44,885 nucleotides of DNA from an uncultured Flavobacteriaceae bacterium (GCA_905182835.1 CAJJDI010000025.1:1-44885), one strand, 5' to 3'. Shown: positions 16,307 to 24,515, counted from the stretch's first letter. The notes: a model not told the origin generated them from the letters alone. Made by a program: numbers and translations.

Positions 16307-18158
16307 ATTCTAATTTCGAAGATAATTCAAACCACCTTTCTTCTTTACTGTTAATTGTTTCAATAATTTTTTCAAGCTGGTTAGACATTAGTAATATTTT
16401 TTCTTGAGCCAACCCCTCCTTAAGAAAATCTTTTTCAAGTTCTTTTTTGTCATAAACAAGAGACTTAATCTTACTTTCAAGATTCTTTAGTTCTTTTTCT
16501 TCGTTATAACTTAACTTGTTCTTTGCAGGTTCTTTCCAGGACTTATTTTCAATAATTTCTTTTTTAGCAACATGCGGCTTACTGTCCTCATAAGATCTAT
16601 AATCTGAATAATTACCAGGAAAATCTTCGATCAACCCTTCGCCCTTAAAGACTAATAAATGATCAATTACTTTATCCATAAAATACCTGTCGTGAGACAC
16701 AACAATCACACAGCCCGGGAAGTCTAACAAGAAGCTCTCCAATACATTTAGTGTCACAATATCTAAATCGTTAGTAGGCTCATCAAGTATTAGAAAATTT
16801 GGATTTTGAATTAATACCGTACACAAATAGAGTCTTTTGCGCTCCCCTCCACTTAATTTTTCAACAAAATCGTACTGTTTTTGTCGACTAAACAAAAATC
16901 TTTCAAGAAGCTGTTGAGCACTTATTTGTTTTCCTTTTTTTAACGGAATGTAATCTCCAAAATCTCTGACCACATCAATTACTTTTTGATCATTCTTTAC
17001 TTTAATACCATTTTGCGTGTAGTATCCAAATTTTATTGTTTCACCAATAATAATTTTTCCTGAATCAGGCTTTGTCTTATCAGTTAGAATATCTAAAAAA
17101 GTACTTTTCCCCGTACCATTTTTACCAATTACACCCACCCTTTCACCTCTTTGAAAAACGTAACTATATTTATCTAAAATAGTCTTGTCTTCATAGAACT
17201 TGGAGACTTTAAAAAATTCAACAATCTTAGTGCCAAGCCTTTCCATATTCAGCTCTAGCTGCACTTCATGATCATTTCTTCTTTGCTGAGCACGATGCTT
17301 TATTTCTTGAAAATCATCTATTCTAGACTTAGACTTTGTTGTCCTTGCTTTTGGTTGCTTTCGCATCCATGTAAGTTCTTTTTTGAACAATTGCTTTACC
17401 TTCCCTTGCTCTATAGCCTCTCTTTCAATTCTGTCATTTCGTTTATCTAAGTAGTAAGAATAATTTCCTTTATAACTATGCAAATCTCCTTGATCTAATT
17501 CAATAATTTCATTACACACACGCTCTAAAAAATACCTGTCATGGGTAACCATAAACAGCGTAATATTTTCTTTTGCAAAAAATGACTCAAGCCATTCGAT
17601 CATCTCTAAATCTAAATGATTAGTAGGTTCATCTAATATTAACAAGTCAGGCCTATTAATTAAAGCATTTGCTAAAGACAGGCGTTTCTTTTGACCACCG
17701 GAGAGTTCACTTACCTTCTGGTCTATTTTATCAAGCTTAAGTTTTGACAAAATTTGTTTGTATTGTGTTTCAAAATCCCAAGCCTGAAAAAGTTCCATTT
17801 CTTCAAAAGCTTTCTGATAATTTTCCACATCTTCAGAGTTTAATATTGCTTTTTCATAATTCTCTATCACCTTAAGAATAGGGTTGTCGCTATTAAAGAT
17901 TGACTCCTCAATTGTTAAGCTATCATCTAATTTTGGGTCCTGGGAAAGAAAAGAAATAACAATATTTTTTCTATAAGTAATTTCTCCAGAGTCACTCGAG
18001 TCTTCTCCTGAAATAATTTTCAGAATAGATGTTTTCCCGGTGCCGTTTTTAGCAATAAAAGCTATTTTTTGACCTTTATGAATACTAAAAGAAATGTTTT
18101 CAAAGAGAGTTACTTCTCCATAAGATTTAGAAATGTTTTCTACATTTAAATAATTCAA
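16305..18158 (-). CDS. uup: ABC-F ATPase, Uup type (TTG start)
   Basis: A soluble 617-residue protein with two ABC ATPase domains and no membrane segment. ABC-F members act on the ribosome; Uup also affects transposon excision and replication intermediates. Domain 1 has AKNGTGKT (36-43; first P-loop Gly replaced by Ala), LSGGQ (152-156) and LILDEP (173-178). A linker of about 230-310 follows. Domain 2 has GKNGTGKS (345-352), LSGGE (435-439) and LILDEP (456-461). Residues ~550-617 form the C-terminal coiled coil typical of Uup. The start codon must be TTG at 18158: the family-typical N-terminus MNYLNVENISKSYGE begins there, no in-frame ATG lies upstream, and a TAG precedes it. Confidence 0.9.
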   Translation of the reverse strand: MNYLNVENISKSYGEVTLFENISFSIHKGQKIAFIAKNGTGKTSILKIISGEDSSDSGEITYRKNIVISFLSQDPKLDDSLTIEESIFNSDNPILKVIENYEKAILNSEDVENYQKAFEEMELFQAWDFETQYKQILSKLKLDKIDQKVSELSGGQKKRLSLANALINRPDLLILDEPTNHLDLEMIEWLESFFAKENITLFMVTHDRYFLERVCNEIIELDQGDLHSYKGNYSYYLDKRNDRIEREAIEQGKVKQLFKKELTWMRKQPKARTTKSKSRIDDFQEIKHRAQQRRNDHEVQLELNMERLGTKIVEFFKVSKFYEDKTILDKYSYVFQRGERVGVIGKNGTGKSTFLDILTDKTKPDSGKIIIGETIKFGYYTQNGIKVKNDQKVIDVVRDFGDYIPLKKGKQISAQQLLERFLFSRQKQYDFVEKLSGGERKRLYLCTVLIQNPNFLILDEPTNDLDIVTLNVLESFLLDFPGCVIVVSHDRYFMDKVIDHLLVFKGEGLIEDFPGNYSDYRSYEDSKPHVAKKEIIENKSWKEPAKNKLSYNEEKELKNLESKIKSLVYDKKELEKDFLKEGLAQEKILLMSNQLEKIIETINSKEERWFELSSKLE

Positions 18159-18247
18159 TATTCTAGATTTAAGATTGGTTAAACTCTATTTGTATGAGCT
18201 GAAATACATTGTTATATTTTTCTTTTGACCAATGTGATTAATTTTTA

Positions 18248-18255
18248 CAAAAGTA
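18248..18255 (-). promoter_or_regulatory. Putative -7 box of the uup gene
   Basis: The minus strand reads TACTTTTG, an exact TAnnTTTG match, about 90 bases upstream of the TTG start in the 130-base divergent gap. No properly spaced -33 element was found. Confidence 0.35.
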
Positions 18256-18288
18256 AAGAGTATTGCCAATATATACTATCTTTAAACC

Positions 18289-19683
18289 ATGAACATTAGA
18301 TTAATTATCATATCAATTAGCTTACTATTTTCATGCTCTAGCGAAGTTATTAGCCTAAAAGTTCCAAATGCCGACTTTGATAATGGCGGGTTAATCCTTC
18401 CTAGCGGATTTGGCGCTTTGGTAGTTGCTGATAGTGTTGGCCCAGCAAGACATCTTGCTGTAAACTCTAACGGGGACATTTACATTAAACTGAGAATTGA
18501 CACTGGAGACAAAGGAAACATGGCTCTCAGAGATGTTAATGGCGATGGCAAAGCAGATGTTTATCAGAGGTTTGGAGATTATCCAAATGACGGAAGGTTT
18601 GCAACAGAAATGAAGATCCACAAAGGATATTTATACTACAGTTCAGAACTTGTAGTTTATAGGCAAAAAATTAATCCTAAAAAGCTTATTCCAACAGAAA
18701 AGCCAGAAATTATAATGGTTGACGAATATCCAATTCGATGGCACAATGCAAAATCTTTAGCTTTTGACAATAAAGGAGGGATGTATGTCACTTTTAGCGC
18801 CCCAACAAATTCATGTGAAGACTTAAGACTTACAACAGGCGATCCAAACGCTGTTGTAAAAGGAGAGTTTCCTTGTTCGCAGTTAAATATACTGGGGGGA
18901 ATATGGAAGTTTGATGAAAATAAATTAGATCAAAGACAGTCTGACGGAGTTAGGTTCGCAACTGGCCTTAGGAGTGTTGTTGGAATTACCTGGAATAAAG
19001 AAGAAGACAACCTTTATGCAGTTAATCACGGAAGAGATTACCTTCATAGCCACGCTCCAGATTATTACAGTAAATGGCAAAACTCTACTTTGCCATCCGA
19101 AGAGTTTATGGTTATAAAAGAAGGAGATGATTTTGGTTGGCCATACACATATTACGACCATTTTAAAAATAAAAGAATGTTGGCGCCAGAATATGGTGGC
19201 AAAGGGAATGAAGAGGCTAAAGGTTATGTGGACCCTATTATGGGGCTTCCCGCGCATTGGGCACCTAATGATTTGATGTTTTACACAGGAAATCAATTTC
19301 CGGAGAGATATAAAAACGGAGCGTTTATTGCATTTCACGGCTCAACCAACAGATCTCCATATCCACAAGCAGGTTATATCGTAGCTTTTATTCCCTTTGA
19401 AAATGGACAGCCAAAAGGTAATTGGGAGGTCTTTGCAGATGGATTTACAGGAACTGAAGTTGTAAAACAAATGGCAGACTCTAAATACAGACCTATGGGT
19501 CTTGCTGAAGGACCAGACGGATCATTATATATTTCAGAATCTAAAAACGGAAAAATATGGCGGGTAATATTTAGTGGAAATAAAGTAGAGTTTGGAAAAA
19601 AACAGCTTACTCAAATGGAAAAACTTAAAGAAAAAAGTTATTTGAGAATTCCGGATAAAGAATTAGATTTGCTTTCGCTATAA
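18289..19683 (+). CDS. Lipoprotein of the sorbosone/glucose dehydrogenase propeller family
   Basis: A 464-residue lipoprotein (lipobox LFSC, Cys16) with a six-bladed beta-propeller related to PQQ-dependent glucose/sorbosone dehydrogenases, which oxidise sugars in the periplasm. Supporting features are LP-x-GF near the mature start, PARHLAVNSNGDIYIK, DVNGDGKADVY, the RWHNAKSLAFD and FATGLRSVVGITWN segments, the late APND-x-(M/L)FY-x-GNQFP motif and the closing RPMGLAEGPDGSLYISES strand. There is no C-terminal cytochrome c domain, so electrons would need another acceptor. The PQQ ligands were not assigned individually. It is followed after 18 bases by a ParB/SerK-like gene, so co-transcription is likely. 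Confidence 0.88.
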   Translation: MNIRLIIISISLLFSCSSEVISLKVPNADFDNGGLILPSGFGALVVADSVGPARHLAVNSNGDIYIKLRIDTGDKGNMALRDVNGDGKADVYQRFGDYPNDGRFATEMKIHKGYLYYSSELVVYRQKINPKKLIPTEKPEIIMVDEYPIRWHNAKSLAFDNKGGMYVTFSAPTNSCEDLRLTTGDPNAVVKGEFPCSQLNILGGIWKFDENKLDQRQSDGVRFATGLRSVVGITWNKEEDNLYAVNHGRDYLHSHAPDYYSKWQNSTLPSEEFMVIKEGDDFGWPYTYYDHFKNKRMLAPEYGGKGNEEAKGYVDPIMGLPAHWAPNDLMFYTGNQFPERYKNGAFIAFHGSTNRSPYPQAGYIVAFIPFENGQPKGNWEVFADGFTGTEVVKQMADSKYRPMGLAEGPDGSLYISESKNGKIWRVIFSGNKVEFGKKQLTQMEKLKEKSYLRIPDKELDLLSL

Positions 19684-19701
19684 TTAATAAAACGAAAAAT
19701 A

Positions 19702-20148
19702 ATGCACTCTATAGGGTTTGATAAAACAATTATTACAGACGTTAACTTAATCAATGTTGAAAAAATGGTTCCTCACGAGCAAATTATTGAACAAAAAGCA
19801 GATAAGCTTATAAAGTATATTGAGTCCTTTAACAACGATGACATTATTATCTCATCGATTTTATGTTGCAGCAAATCATTTGTTATTATTGATGGCCACC
19901 ACAGGTATTTTGCATTAAAAAAATTAGGATATAAACAAATTCCTGTTACACTTTTAGACTATAGTTCAGATCAAATTAAGACTGATTATGAAGAAAAAAT
20001 AACCAAAGAACAAATTGTTAAACACGGAGAAACTAAAAGTCTACTCACCCCTAAAAGCACAAGACACATATTCTACTCTTCTTCAACAAAGAATTGGGAG
20101 CCAATTATATTATTGTCAAGCTTATTTAAATTAAAGGGCAATATTTAA
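19702..20148 (+). CDS. ParB/Srx-fold protein, SerK/SbnI-like
   Basis: A 148-residue protein with a single ParB/sulfiredoxin-fold domain (about 15-95). It shows PHE at 24-26, PHE being followed by a helix, then a FVIIDGHHR motif (D64-GHH-R68) and LGYKQIPVTLLDY. This resembles free-standing ParB-fold serine kinases (SerK, SbnI) more than chromosome-partitioning ParB: there is no helix-turn-helix and no parA nearby. In ParB/Srx proteins the nucleotide site uses the (D/E)G-x-x-R region, so ATP or ADP binding is plausible. The last ~50 residues are not recognised. A serine kinase or other phosphotransfer role is inference; a small nuclease-like role is the alternative. Confidence 0.72.
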   Translation: MHSIGFDKTIITDVNLINVEKMVPHEQIIEQKADKLIKYIESFNNDDIIISSILCCSKSFVIIDGHHRYFALKKLGYKQIPVTLLDYSSDQIKTDYEEKITKEQIVKHGETKSLLTPKSTRHIFYSSSTKNWEPIILLSSLFKLKGNI

Positions 20149-20191
20149 GCTGAACTTATAGTTATTATTATATAACTATAACCCTTTCAGC
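20149..20191 (+). promoter_or_regulatory. Long hairpin directly upstream of the 51-residue protein start
   Basis: GCTGAA (20149-20154) pairs with TTCAGC (20186-20191), and TTATAGTTAT (20156-20165) pairs with ATAACTATAA (20172-20181) around a 6-base loop. Together they give 16 bp with a small asymmetric internal loop. It begins at the base after the upstream stop codon and ends at the base before the ATG. No T-run follows, so it is not a normal terminator. Translation control, RNA processing or attenuation are possible. Confidence 0.65.
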
Positions 20192-20347
20192 ATGACTTTA
20201 AAAGGAAAATTAGCACATAAGTTACACCAACTTCAAAAAAGAGTTAGTAGAGATTTTAAAAATGAGGGACACAACCCCGACCTTAAAACATCAATGAGAA
20301 TAAATAGAATTAAAGAGCTAAAAAAGGAAATAAGCAAATCTAAATAA
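20192..20347 (+). CDS. 51-residue basic protein, unknown
   Basis: A small frame beginning right after a long hairpin and ending 1 base before the stop codon of the convergent gene. The product starts MTLKGKLAHKLHQLQKRVSR and is strongly basic and helical in composition, with a K/R-rich tail (RINRIKELKKEI). It has no signal peptide or membrane segment, so it should be cytoplasmic, possibly RNA- or DNA-associated. It is not recognised as a known family. The clean use of the whole gap between two genes and its protein-like composition support it as real. Confidence 0.65.
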   Translation: MTLKGKLAHKLHQLQKRVSRDFKNEGHNPDLKTSMRINRIKELKKEISKSK

Positions 20348-20348
20348 A

Positions 20349-21374
20349 CTATCTAAGACTTAAAGACACGCCAAGGGAAACAGAATTATATTCCCGAAGA
20401 GTATAGTCGGCAAAAAGCCTTAACCCAGGAAGTTTAAAGCTAATTCCAACGTTTGCGCTAGTAGATTTATTGTTCCAGTTTACTTCTAAAGGATCCGTCA
20501 CGTTAACCATAACTTGCTCTGAAGTATCAGCAACATTATAAGGTAAGTTATAAGTCCCAAGAAGCCTCAAGTCCGAAACACCTTTCGTATACCCTATACT
20601 CGCATAAAAAACTAATACCTTGATGTCTAAAGAAGAAATAAGCCGAACCACATAGTTATTAATGTTCATTAATGCTTGTTGATTCTCACCTGTTAAATTT
20701 GAGGTTTTCTGAATGTTGTAATTAACAGAATATTTACTGTACGCAACTAACAATGACAAATCAATTACAGGGATCTTGTCAGCCGGACCAAAGTGTTGTA
20801 GTAAATCATGCTTTAGCCCAATTCCTTTTAGCCCAATTGAAGTGTTTTTATTTGTTCTTGTAGGAACGTATCTAATTATTAAATCTGTTTTAGAAGGCAA
20901 CCCAATGCCTAACTGAATGCTCGGTGTAGCCACCATGCTTAAAGGCAAATCTTCCTTGATTCCAGAAGGAGCCGTAAAAGAGGTTGTTAGCTCTGGGATA
21001 GAGCCTTGGCCAAACAAAGTAATTGAAATGGTTTCATCTGTTTTACTACCTAGAACCGTTGGCAAGAAATCAGAAGATGTTGTAATACTATTAAACCCAG
21101 AGGTGGAATATACTTCTGCAGAGGAAGGGATAAAAGAGGAGTTTAGTGAAAAAGTAATATCAAAACCCAGCTTTTTATGAGTTTTTGCAGTATGCGACCA
21201 ACCACTAGCCATCCCGTAATTAACACTTTTCACTAAAGGGTTGAAATATTGTTGAAATAGCAGGGTTTGATCTTCTTGAGAAGCAAGCAAAAGATTTTCA
21301 ATATCTTGAAAGTTTTGAGAATTTGCATTTAAGCAAACAATCAATCCAGCTAACACTACAAATCTATTTTTCAT
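20349..21374 (-). CDS. DUF6588-type secreted or outer-membrane protein
   Basis: A 341-residue protein with a signal peptide (about 1-19, ending NANSQ). The mature N-terminus (QQYFNPLVKSVNYGMASGW followed by TAKTHKKLGFD) and the alternating beta-strands match what I remember of flavobacterial DUF6588 proteins, probably small outer-membrane barrels; the last residues (SVSLGVSLSLR) look like a closing strand. Function is unknown. Its ATG follows the amidohydrolase stop with no gap (TAA then ATG), implying translational coupling. It ends tail-to-tail with the 51-residue protein gene, with 1 base between stops. Confidence 0.8.
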   Translation of the reverse strand: MKNRFVVLAGLIVCLNANSQNFQDIENLLLASQEDQTLLFQQYFNPLVKSVNYGMASGWSHTAKTHKKLGFDITFSLNSSFIPSSAEVYSTSGFNSITTSSDFLPTVLGSKTDETISITLFGQGSIPELTTSFTAPSGIKEDLPLSMVATPSIQLGIGLPSKTDLIIRYVPTRTNKNTSIGLKGIGLKHDLLQHFGPADKIPVIDLSLLVAYSKYSVNYNIQKTSNLTGENQQALMNINNYVVRLISSLDIKVLVFYASIGYTKGVSDLRLLGTYNLPYNVADTSEQVMVNVTDPLEVNWNNKSTSANVGISFKLPGLRLFADYTLREYNSVSLGVSLSLR

Positions 21375-22547
21375 TTAATTTTTAATTTCAAACAAATCTG
21401 CTGGAATGCTTGGAAATAATTTTAATGCATTTTTATAATACAATTTCTTTAAAATTGAGTCTGGAAGGTTCAATCCATACATCTTCCAGTGAGCATGTCT
21501 TTTTCTGTAATAATCAAAATACTCATCACTAGTTTCAAGTATTCTAAAGTAAACATTGTATTCGCTTTTTCTGTAAGTATCCTTGCCAAACAAAACCCTG
21601 TCCTGATGTTCTACAAAAAATCTCTTAGCTCTTATAGGTTGGCGTCCAAGTTCTGCAATTACAGCACCAATTTCAGTATAAACATTCGGAAGGTTATCGA
21701 GCTGCTCGCTCAATTTGTCTAAATCATTTCCGTACCAACCAAGGTGTGCATTGATAAAAGTGGTGTTTGGATTATTTTCAAACATATTGTATTGCTCTTG
21801 CATAACAACCTCAAAAGAAGGGTATTCATCAGGACTTCTAAAGCTAGCGGGCTTTTGTCTTGCGTGTAACCATCTCTCATTGTATTTGTCAATTGGATCA
21901 AAAAATGGAGAAGGCTCTCCGCTATGAATTAACACAGGAATTTTAAGCTCTCCACATACTTCCCAAATAGAATTTAACCTTTTATCATCTACTTTAACCC
22001 TTGCGCCGCTATTGTCTTTTAAATTCAATCCAAGATTCTTGTAAACCTTCAATCCTATAGCCCCTTGTTTAACAGCATCTTTAATTATGCTTACATTATT
22101 TTCTGCAAAACCCTCATCATCAATTTTGTTGAAGTCAACGTTTACGAAAACCCCAAACCTGTTAGAGAGGCCTTGACTCTCTACGTTCTCTATTGATTTT
22201 GTTAGTGAGATATCCATCAAGTCTTGATTCCCTGCAAAAGTCCCAAAACCAGAACCGCTAAGGTTAATCATATAGCCCATATTAAGACTGTCCATGTCCG
22301 CTACCAGATCACTTAGATCCATAACAGGCATTTTCCATTGATGACTATGAACGTCAACAAAAGGGAATTTAGAACGGTCTTTAGGATTTTGCCCAACCAC
22401 TAATGATGAAGTTGGATTATACTCCTCTATATCCATCAAATTGTTTTTTTCTTGAATTAAATCAACTGAAAAATAAACAACAGCTGTAGTGGAAATGACG
22501 AATAATAATACTTTTAAAAAGTTCTTAAAGGTTGGCCATGTTAGCAT
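21375..22547 (-). CDS. Membrane-anchored amidohydrolase (amidohydrolase 2-like)
   Basis: A 390-residue metal-dependent hydrolase of the amidohydrolase superfamily. One N-terminal membrane segment (about 9-30) anchors it, probably with the enzyme domain in the periplasm. Residues 64-69 (VDVHSH) give the HxH metal pair (H67, H69). LIHSGEPSPF and NAHLGW provide later His ligands, and FGKD near the C-terminus supplies the catalytic Asp. This layout fits the amidohydrolase-2 (TIM-barrel, ACMSD-like) group, whose members act as decarboxylases or hydrolases of lactones and amides. The substrate is unknown. It lies 7 bases downstream of the DUF2911 gene and abuts the DUF6588 gene. Confidence 0.87.
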   Translation of the reverse strand: MLTWPTFKNFLKVLLFVISTTAVVYFSVDLIQEKNNLMDIEEYNPTSSLVVGQNPKDRSKFPFVDVHSHQWKMPVMDLSDLVADMDSLNMGYMINLSGSGFGTFAGNQDLMDISLTKSIENVESQGLSNRFGVFVNVDFNKIDDEGFAENNVSIIKDAVKQGAIGLKVYKNLGLNLKDNSGARVKVDDKRLNSIWEVCGELKIPVLIHSGEPSPFFDPIDKYNERWLHARQKPASFRSPDEYPSFEVVMQEQYNMFENNPNTTFINAHLGWYGNDLDKLSEQLDNLPNVYTEIGAVIAELGRQPIRAKRFFVEHQDRVLFGKDTYRKSEYNVYFRILETSDEYFDYYRKRHAHWKMYGLNLPDSILKKLYYKNALKLFPSIPADLFEIKN

Positions 22548-22554
22548 ATAAATT

Positions 22555-23091
22555 TTATTTTAAAGGTATAGATAGTAATGTTTTGTCCCATTTTAAATTC
22601 ACAAAAGTGTTTAAAGAATCAGCACTAAAATCAATAGTAAATTGCTCTACAATTTTTGTGTTTTCAAAACTATTTAACTTAATCCTTAACACATCATCTG
22701 CTTGATCTGCTTCTGCGATAGCAAAAAACGTATCATTAACTGAGTTCAGTGCAACAACCCAAGTTTCTTTTCCTGGAATTGTGTAAAGACTATATTTTCC
22801 AGCCGGCAAAGATTCTCCGCCAAAACTTATATCTGAGTCTGTATAAAATGTGGTTGCAGCATTTGCACCAGTTCTCCAGTACTTTCCAAACGGCACTAAT
22901 GCGCCATCGCTTTCATTACCAAAAATTAGACGATCATTTTTGAAAGGACTGCTATACTCCACCTCGTAAGTTACATTGTCAGAACTAAATGTTGTTGTTT
23001 GTAATGGGCTAGTAGGAAACATTATTGCATACGCAAAAAACAAGATTACCGCAGCAAGTAAAATACCAAGAACTTTTAATAATATTTTCAT
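22555..23091 (-). CDS. DUF2911 domain protein, membrane-anchored
   Basis: A 178-residue protein with one N-terminal hydrophobic segment (about 4-24) and a DUF2911 domain. The domain's hallmarks are present: the EVEYSSPFKNDR-x-IFG start, LVPFGKYWRTGANAATTF, then LPAGKYSLYTIPG and a W-VV strand. DUF2911 proteins are common, secreted or periplasmic, in Bacteroidota, and their function is not established. It sits in a minus-strand run between the SGNH hydrolase (32-base gap) and the anchored amidohydrolase (7-base gap), consistent with co-transcription of envelope proteins. Confidence 0.9.
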   Translation of the reverse strand: MKILLKVLGILLAAVILFFAYAIMFPTSPLQTTTFSSDNVTYEVEYSSPFKNDRLIFGNESDGALVPFGKYWRTGANAATTFYTDSDISFGGESLPAGKYSLYTIPGKETWVVALNSVNDTFFAIAEADQADDVLRIKLNSFENTKIVEQFTIDFSADSLNTFVNLKWDKTLLSIPLK

Positions 23092-23123
23092 AATTTTTAT
23101 TTTTTTTCAAAGATATTTAAAAT

Positions 23124-23777
23124 TTAATTAGGATCTGTCAATAAGCTTTGTATTGCTCTAGTTAATATTGGCTCCATTTTCAAATACCCACTCTTATTAG
23201 GGTGAAGACCATCATAAGTAAGCTCGGTCAATTCATCTTTCATAGAGCTATAGTAGTCTAAATACAGAAACCCGTGTGTCTTTGTAGACTTTAAAAGTTT
23301 TGAATTTAAATCGATAACTTTTTGATTGGAGTTTTTTATTTTTGAATTCCACTCAATAGACGTTACTGGCAAAACAGAGCAAACCACCACTTTTATATTA
23401 CTAGCCTTTGCAATAAGGCCCATTTTGGTAATGTTCTTAGCAATATCATCAAGTGAAATATATCCAGAATTTTGTGCAATGTCATTTATGCCAGCAAGTA
23501 TAATAACAATATTTGGCCTTAGGTCAACAACGTCTTTTTTAAATCTAACCAACATTTCAACCGTAGTTTGACCGCTAACTCCCTTGTTAATTAAACAGTT
23601 GTTTGATTCAAAAAAATCAGGACGGTCTTTTTGCCAGCCTTCGGTAATTGAATTCCCCATTAATACAACTTTTGTTGAATCCATTTTTTTGTTTTGATTA
23701 TTGGCGTTAAGACAGCTTAAAGAGGCAATAAATAAAGAACAAAAGACATAAAACAATAATGTTTTATTTTTGATCAT
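23124..23777 (-). CDS. SGNH/GDSL-type hydrolase, secreted
   Basis: A 217-residue esterase or acylhydrolase of the SGNH fold. The four blocks are visible: block I GNSITEGW (Ser43), block II with Gly in NKGVSGQTT, block III AGINDIA (Asn) and block V DGLHP (catalytic Asp and His). A signal peptide starts at MIKNKTLLFYVF; a Cys at 22 (SLSC) may be a lipidation site, though the lipobox is imperfect. The start is ambiguous: in-frame ATGs also lie at 23786, 23807 and 23816, inside a 10-bp-period repeat. I chose 23777 because it directly begins the signal peptide. It is downstream of ribE on the same strand. The substrate may be an acylated polysaccharide or lipid. Confidence 0.85.
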   Translation of the reverse strand: MIKNKTLLFYVFCSLFIASLSCLNANNQNKKMDSTKVVLMGNSITEGWQKDRPDFFESNNCLINKGVSGQTTVEMLVRFKKDVVDLRPNIVIILAGINDIAQNSGYISLDDIAKNITKMGLIAKASNIKVVVCSVLPVTSIEWNSKIKNSNQKVIDLNSKLLKSTKTHGFLYLDYYSSMKDELTELTYDGLHPNKSGYLKMEPILTRAIQSLLTDPN

Positions 23778-23850
23778 TTTGATCATTTTTTGATCATTTT
23801 TGCTCATTTTATTCATTTTTTGATCATTTTATTCATTTTTTGATCATTTT
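23771..23850 (-). repeat. ~10-bp-period repeat with multiple ATGs in the SGNH leader
   Basis: Read on the plus strand, eight units of about 10 bp fill this stretch: TGATCATTTT or close variants (TGCTCATTTT, ATTCATTTTT). Five TGATCA palindromes start at 23771, 23780, 23791, 23821 and 23841. On the coding (minus) strand each unit supplies an ATG, in changing frames because the period is not a multiple of three. The A-tracts recur once per helical turn, which favours intrinsic DNA curvature. Confidence 0.8.
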
Positions 23851-23865
23851 TTCTAAATTTAAAAA

Positions 23866-24453
23866 TCACTTTTTTGAATGTAATTTTGTGATATATTTAC
23901 CAAACACATCAAATTCTATATTAACCAATGTTCCAGGCTTAAATGTGTTAAAATTAGTGTTCGCAAAAGTATAAGGTATTATTGCAACACTAAACTTAGA
24001 TTCTTTGGAGTTTATTACCGTAAGACTTACTCCGTTAACAGTTATTGACCCCTTTTCAATAGTAATATTATTATTAAGAGGGCTGTATTCAAAAGTAAAA
24101 ACCCAGCTTCCATTTTCGTTAACAACATTAGTACAGGTAGCTATTTGATCAACATGACCTTGGACAAAATGTCCGTCTAATCTATCACCCACCTTCAAAC
24201 ATCTTTCGAGGTTTACTTGATCACCCAACTTAAGCTCTTCGAGGTTAGTTTTTTCTAAGGTCTCCTTAATAGCCGTTACCGTGTAAGCGTCTTTGTCAAT
24301 GCTAACTACAGTTAAACAAACTCCGTTATGTGAAATACTTTGATCCACCTTTAACTCATCGACCAAATCACTAACTATTGTTAAATCAATATTTGATTTA
24401 TTAGAATTTATAGATTTTACAACACCTCTACTTTCAATTATTCCTGTAAACAT
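23866..24453 (-). CDS. ribE: Riboflavin synthase
   Basis: A 195-residue riboflavin synthase (alpha subunit), which dismutates two 6,7-dimethyl-8-ribityllumazine molecules into riboflavin. The protein opens with the invariant MFTGIIE and has two homologous lumazine-binding barrels. The first covers about 1-97 (SHNGVCLTV) and the second about 98-190 (GHFVQGHVD, then TVNGVSLTV). Both copies keep the (S/N)-x-GVSLT-type motif. The length is normal. It is divergent from pdxA across 62 bases, and the minus-strand run of envelope genes lies downstream. Confidence 0.96.
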   Translation of the reverse strand: MFTGIIESRGVVKSINSNKSNIDLTIVSDLVDELKVDQSISHNGVCLTVVSIDKDAYTVTAIKETLEKTNLEELKLGDQVNLERCLKVGDRLDGHFVQGHVDQIATCTNVVNENGSWVFTFEYSPLNNNITIEKGSITVNGVSLTVINSKESKFSVAIIPYTFANTNFNTFKPGTLVNIEFDVFGKYITKLHSKK

Positions 24454-24515
24454 TATTATGTAGGTTTATTTGATTAAATTTACTGAATATTATTAAACGA
24501 TTTATCAGAATTTTG

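Noticed and set aside
18925-19338. 137-codon minus-strand frame inside the sorbosone dehydrogenase-like gene
   Set aside because: It is antisense to a well-supported lipoprotein gene and shows no family features or start context.
19702-20148. ParB-like gene as part of a chromosome or plasmid partition system
   Set aside because: No helix-turn-helix domain, no parA, no repeated parS-like sites nearby; it resembles ParB-fold kinases instead.
23771-23850. CRISPR array
   Set aside because: The units are ~10 bp, contiguous and without unique spacers, and no cas genes are present.
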